Source of the DNA: Geobacteraceae bacterium
GTDB taxonomy: Bacteria > Desulfobacterota > Desulfuromonadia > Geobacterales > Geobacteraceae
DNA length: 64,000 nucleotides
Reading direction: 5' to 3'
NCBI GenBank assembly: GCA_024281055.1
Contig: JAMXLF010000008.1
Span: 33,046 to 97,045, forward strand
The translations under genes were made by a program, and so were the position numbers. This document shows, piece by piece, positions 63,160-64,000 of this stretch; within the stretch, counting starts at the first letter, position 1; each line of letters starts with the position of its first letter. The notes under the pieces are model-generated. The model saw only the letters and a program-made list of their open reading frames with translations. It had not been told where the DNA came from and did no database searches.

Positions 63160-63627
63160 ATGAAACAAATCCAAAAAGCCCTTGCATTGCTCGTGTGTGT
63201 CAGCATGATATCCGGCGTCGCAGCTGTCAGCTTCGCCGACGGCAGCAGAGATTCCGATTACCGCTATGGCCACAGGAGTGGTGATGACGGCTACAGAAAT
63301 ACGTGGCCGACTCCGACTCCGAGGCCGACGTCGACTCCGGCCCCGACGCCCGCTCCGACTCCGAAGCCGACGCCTGCTCCGACCCCGGCCCCGACGCCTG
63401 CTCCGACTCCGAAGCCGACGCCTGCTCCGACCCCGGCCCCGACCCCGACCCCGGCGCCGACTCAGACCTGGGCTACCTACAATATCTACTGTGCCGGCTG
63501 CCACGGTACCTCGAAGCAGGGTGCGACCGTCGCCCAGATTCAGACCGGCATCTCCACCGTGTCGGCCATGAGCGGACTGTCCTCCCTCTCTCTCGCTACG
63601 CTTAACGCCATTGCCTCCGGTCAGTAA
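63160..63627 (+). CDS. Monoheme c-type cytochrome with Pro-Thr linker
   Basis: A 155-residue exported protein. The signal peptide is [26 protein letters not shown] short Asp/Arg/Tyr-rich stretch leads into about 55 residues of PTPAPTP repeats, then a 45-residue haem domain with one CAGCH ([20 protein letters not shown]). It resembles PgcA-type extracellular cytochromes of Geobacter in its Pro-Thr linkers, but with a single haem. No distal Met is clear. ATG 63160 follows AAAGGAGTGTGAAG. It is controlled by the tandem riboswitches upstream. Confidence 0.85.
   Translation: MKQIQKALALLVCVSMISGVAAVSFADGSRDSDYRYGHRSGDDGYRNTWPTPTPRPTSTPAPTPAPTPKPTPAPTPAPTPAPTPKPTPAPTPAPTPTPAPTQTWATYNIYCAGCHGTSKQGATVAQIQTGISTVSAMSGLSSLSLATLNAIASGQ
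63357..63452 (+). repeat. 48-bp tandem repeat encoding the Pro-Thr linker
   Basis: Two adjacent near-identical 48-bp units (63357-63404 and 63405-63452) begin GACTCCGAAGCCGACGCC. Shorter CCGACTCC-type units flank them. Such repeats can change copy number and alter linker length. Confidence 0.8.
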
Positions 63628-63705
63628 CAATCTCAGCAGTCCGGGCACCGGTTCCTCAATCTGCGCCCGGCCGAGAGCGATTGACGTACGATCGGTCAGA
63701 CACGA

Positions 63706-63737
63706 ACAACCGGGAGAGCTTTGGCTCTCCCGGTTGT
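63706..63737 (+). terminator. Perfect 14-bp hairpin between the two cytochrome genes
   Basis: ACAACCGGGAGAGC (63706-63719), loop TTTG, GCTCTCCCGGTTGT (63724-63737). There is no U-tract, so it may stabilise mRNA or end transcription weakly rather than act as a standard terminator. Confidence 0.5.
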
Positions 63738-63782
63738 CCAAAGCGGCGCTCAGCGCCAAACCAAGCCAAAGGAGTGTGTAGA

Positions 63783-64000
63783 ATGAAGCAAATCCAAAAA
63801 GCCCTTGCATTGCTCGTGTGTGTCAGCATGATATCCGGCGTCGCCGCTGTCAGCTTCGCCGACGGAGATTACAATTACCGCTATGGTTCACGCTATGGCA
63901 CCAGGAGTGGTGATGACGGCTACAGGGGTGGTGATGACGGCTACAGAAATACGTGGCCGACTCCGACTCCGAGGCCGACGTCGACTCCGGCCCCGACGCC
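63783..64000 (+). CDS. Second Pro-Thr linker cytochrome (3' end outside window)
   Basis: A paralogue of the preceding gene, cut by the window edge. The first 25 residues are the same ([20 protein letters not shown]), then the spacer is longer ([24 protein letters not shown]). The Pro-Thr repeat has begun when the window ends. Its 5' flank from 63744 repeats that of the first gene from 63121, including the GGCGCTCAGCGCC palindrome and the ribosome site, so the unit is a tandem duplication with a period of 623 bp. A haem site is expected downstream but not seen. Confidence 0.85.
   Translation, partial: MKQIQKALALLVCVSMISGVAAVSFADGDYNYRYGSRYGTRSGDDGYRGGDDGYRNTWPTPTPRPTSTPAPT

Noticed and set aside
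63300..63460. CRISPR-like array
   Set aside because: The repeats are contiguous, in frame and encode a Pro-Thr linker; there are no spacers.

Overview
The window is from a Gram-negative, GC-rich deltaproteobacterium and looks like a Geobacter-lineage chromosome (inferred from the whole picture, no database used). Signs are the gene order rpsB-tsf-pyrH-frr-uppS-cdsA-dxr-rseP-tsaB followed by ilvD, ilvB, ilvN, ilvC, psd, pssA and leuA, a nine-heme c-type cytochrome, small cytochromes with Pro-Thr linkers, GEMM riboswitches of the Geobacter type, and many two-component and GGDEF/HD-GYP proteins. There is no prophage, no CRISPR array, no rRNA or tRNA gene and no intact insertion sequence. Layout: 1-3443 holds the end of a PAS histidine kinase, plsC, rnhA, an HNH nuclease and a HAD hydrolase. 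3587-6932 (minus) holds an IPT/TIG protein and the LPS-export permeases lptG/lptF. 7194-14840 (plus) is the translation, lipid and isoprenoid operon. 14961-27601 is branched-chain amino-acid synthesis (ilvD, ilvBN, ilvC, leuA under a leucine T-box, leuC, leuD), with psd/pssA, a cold-shock gene and a LOG-family gene in between. 27788-32271 holds a WPF-repeat secreted protein, mlaE, mlaD and a carotenoid-type membrane protein. 32397-34304 (minus) is a small cell-envelope cluster (FmdB, CBS, DUF167, DivIVA, YggT). 34428-35480 is a GAF-GGDEF protein. 35548-39616 is an ABC-2 exporter operon with a YkgJ-type Cys-cluster protein. 39808-47395 is a run of small secreted or hypothetical proteins, a DRTGG-type P-loop protein, a lactate permease, an M28 lipoprotein peptidase and a riboswitch-controlled membrane protein. 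47708-49327 is class I fumarase. 49649-53494 holds a truncated receiver fragment and an RR/HK/HD-GYP operon. 53716-54303 encodes a histone H1-like protein. 54625-59220 holds Hcp, a REC-AraC regulator and the nine-heme cytochrome. 59528-62222 holds galE and a TolC-family protein. 62617-64000 holds tandem riboswitches ahead of duplicated PT-linker cytochromes, the second cut by the window edge. The most notable theme is a probable 3',3'-cGAMP circuit. The GAF-GGDEF protein has Ser where canonical diguanylate cyclases have the guanine-contacting Asp of GHxxGD, the signature of Hypr (cGAMP-making) GGDEF enzymes. All three GEMM-I riboswitches carry A where c-di-GMP aptamers carry G20, the signature of cGAMP-selective GEMM-Ib. 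One of them controls an unknown two-helix membrane protein; the other two sit in tandem, each with its own terminator, ahead of the duplicated monoheme cytochromes. Other notable items are a ~120-bp palindromic intergenic repeat family placed directly after stop codons, the mlaE-mlaD pair without mlaF, the H1-like gene, and a receiver-domain fragment truncated against the HD-GYP gene.
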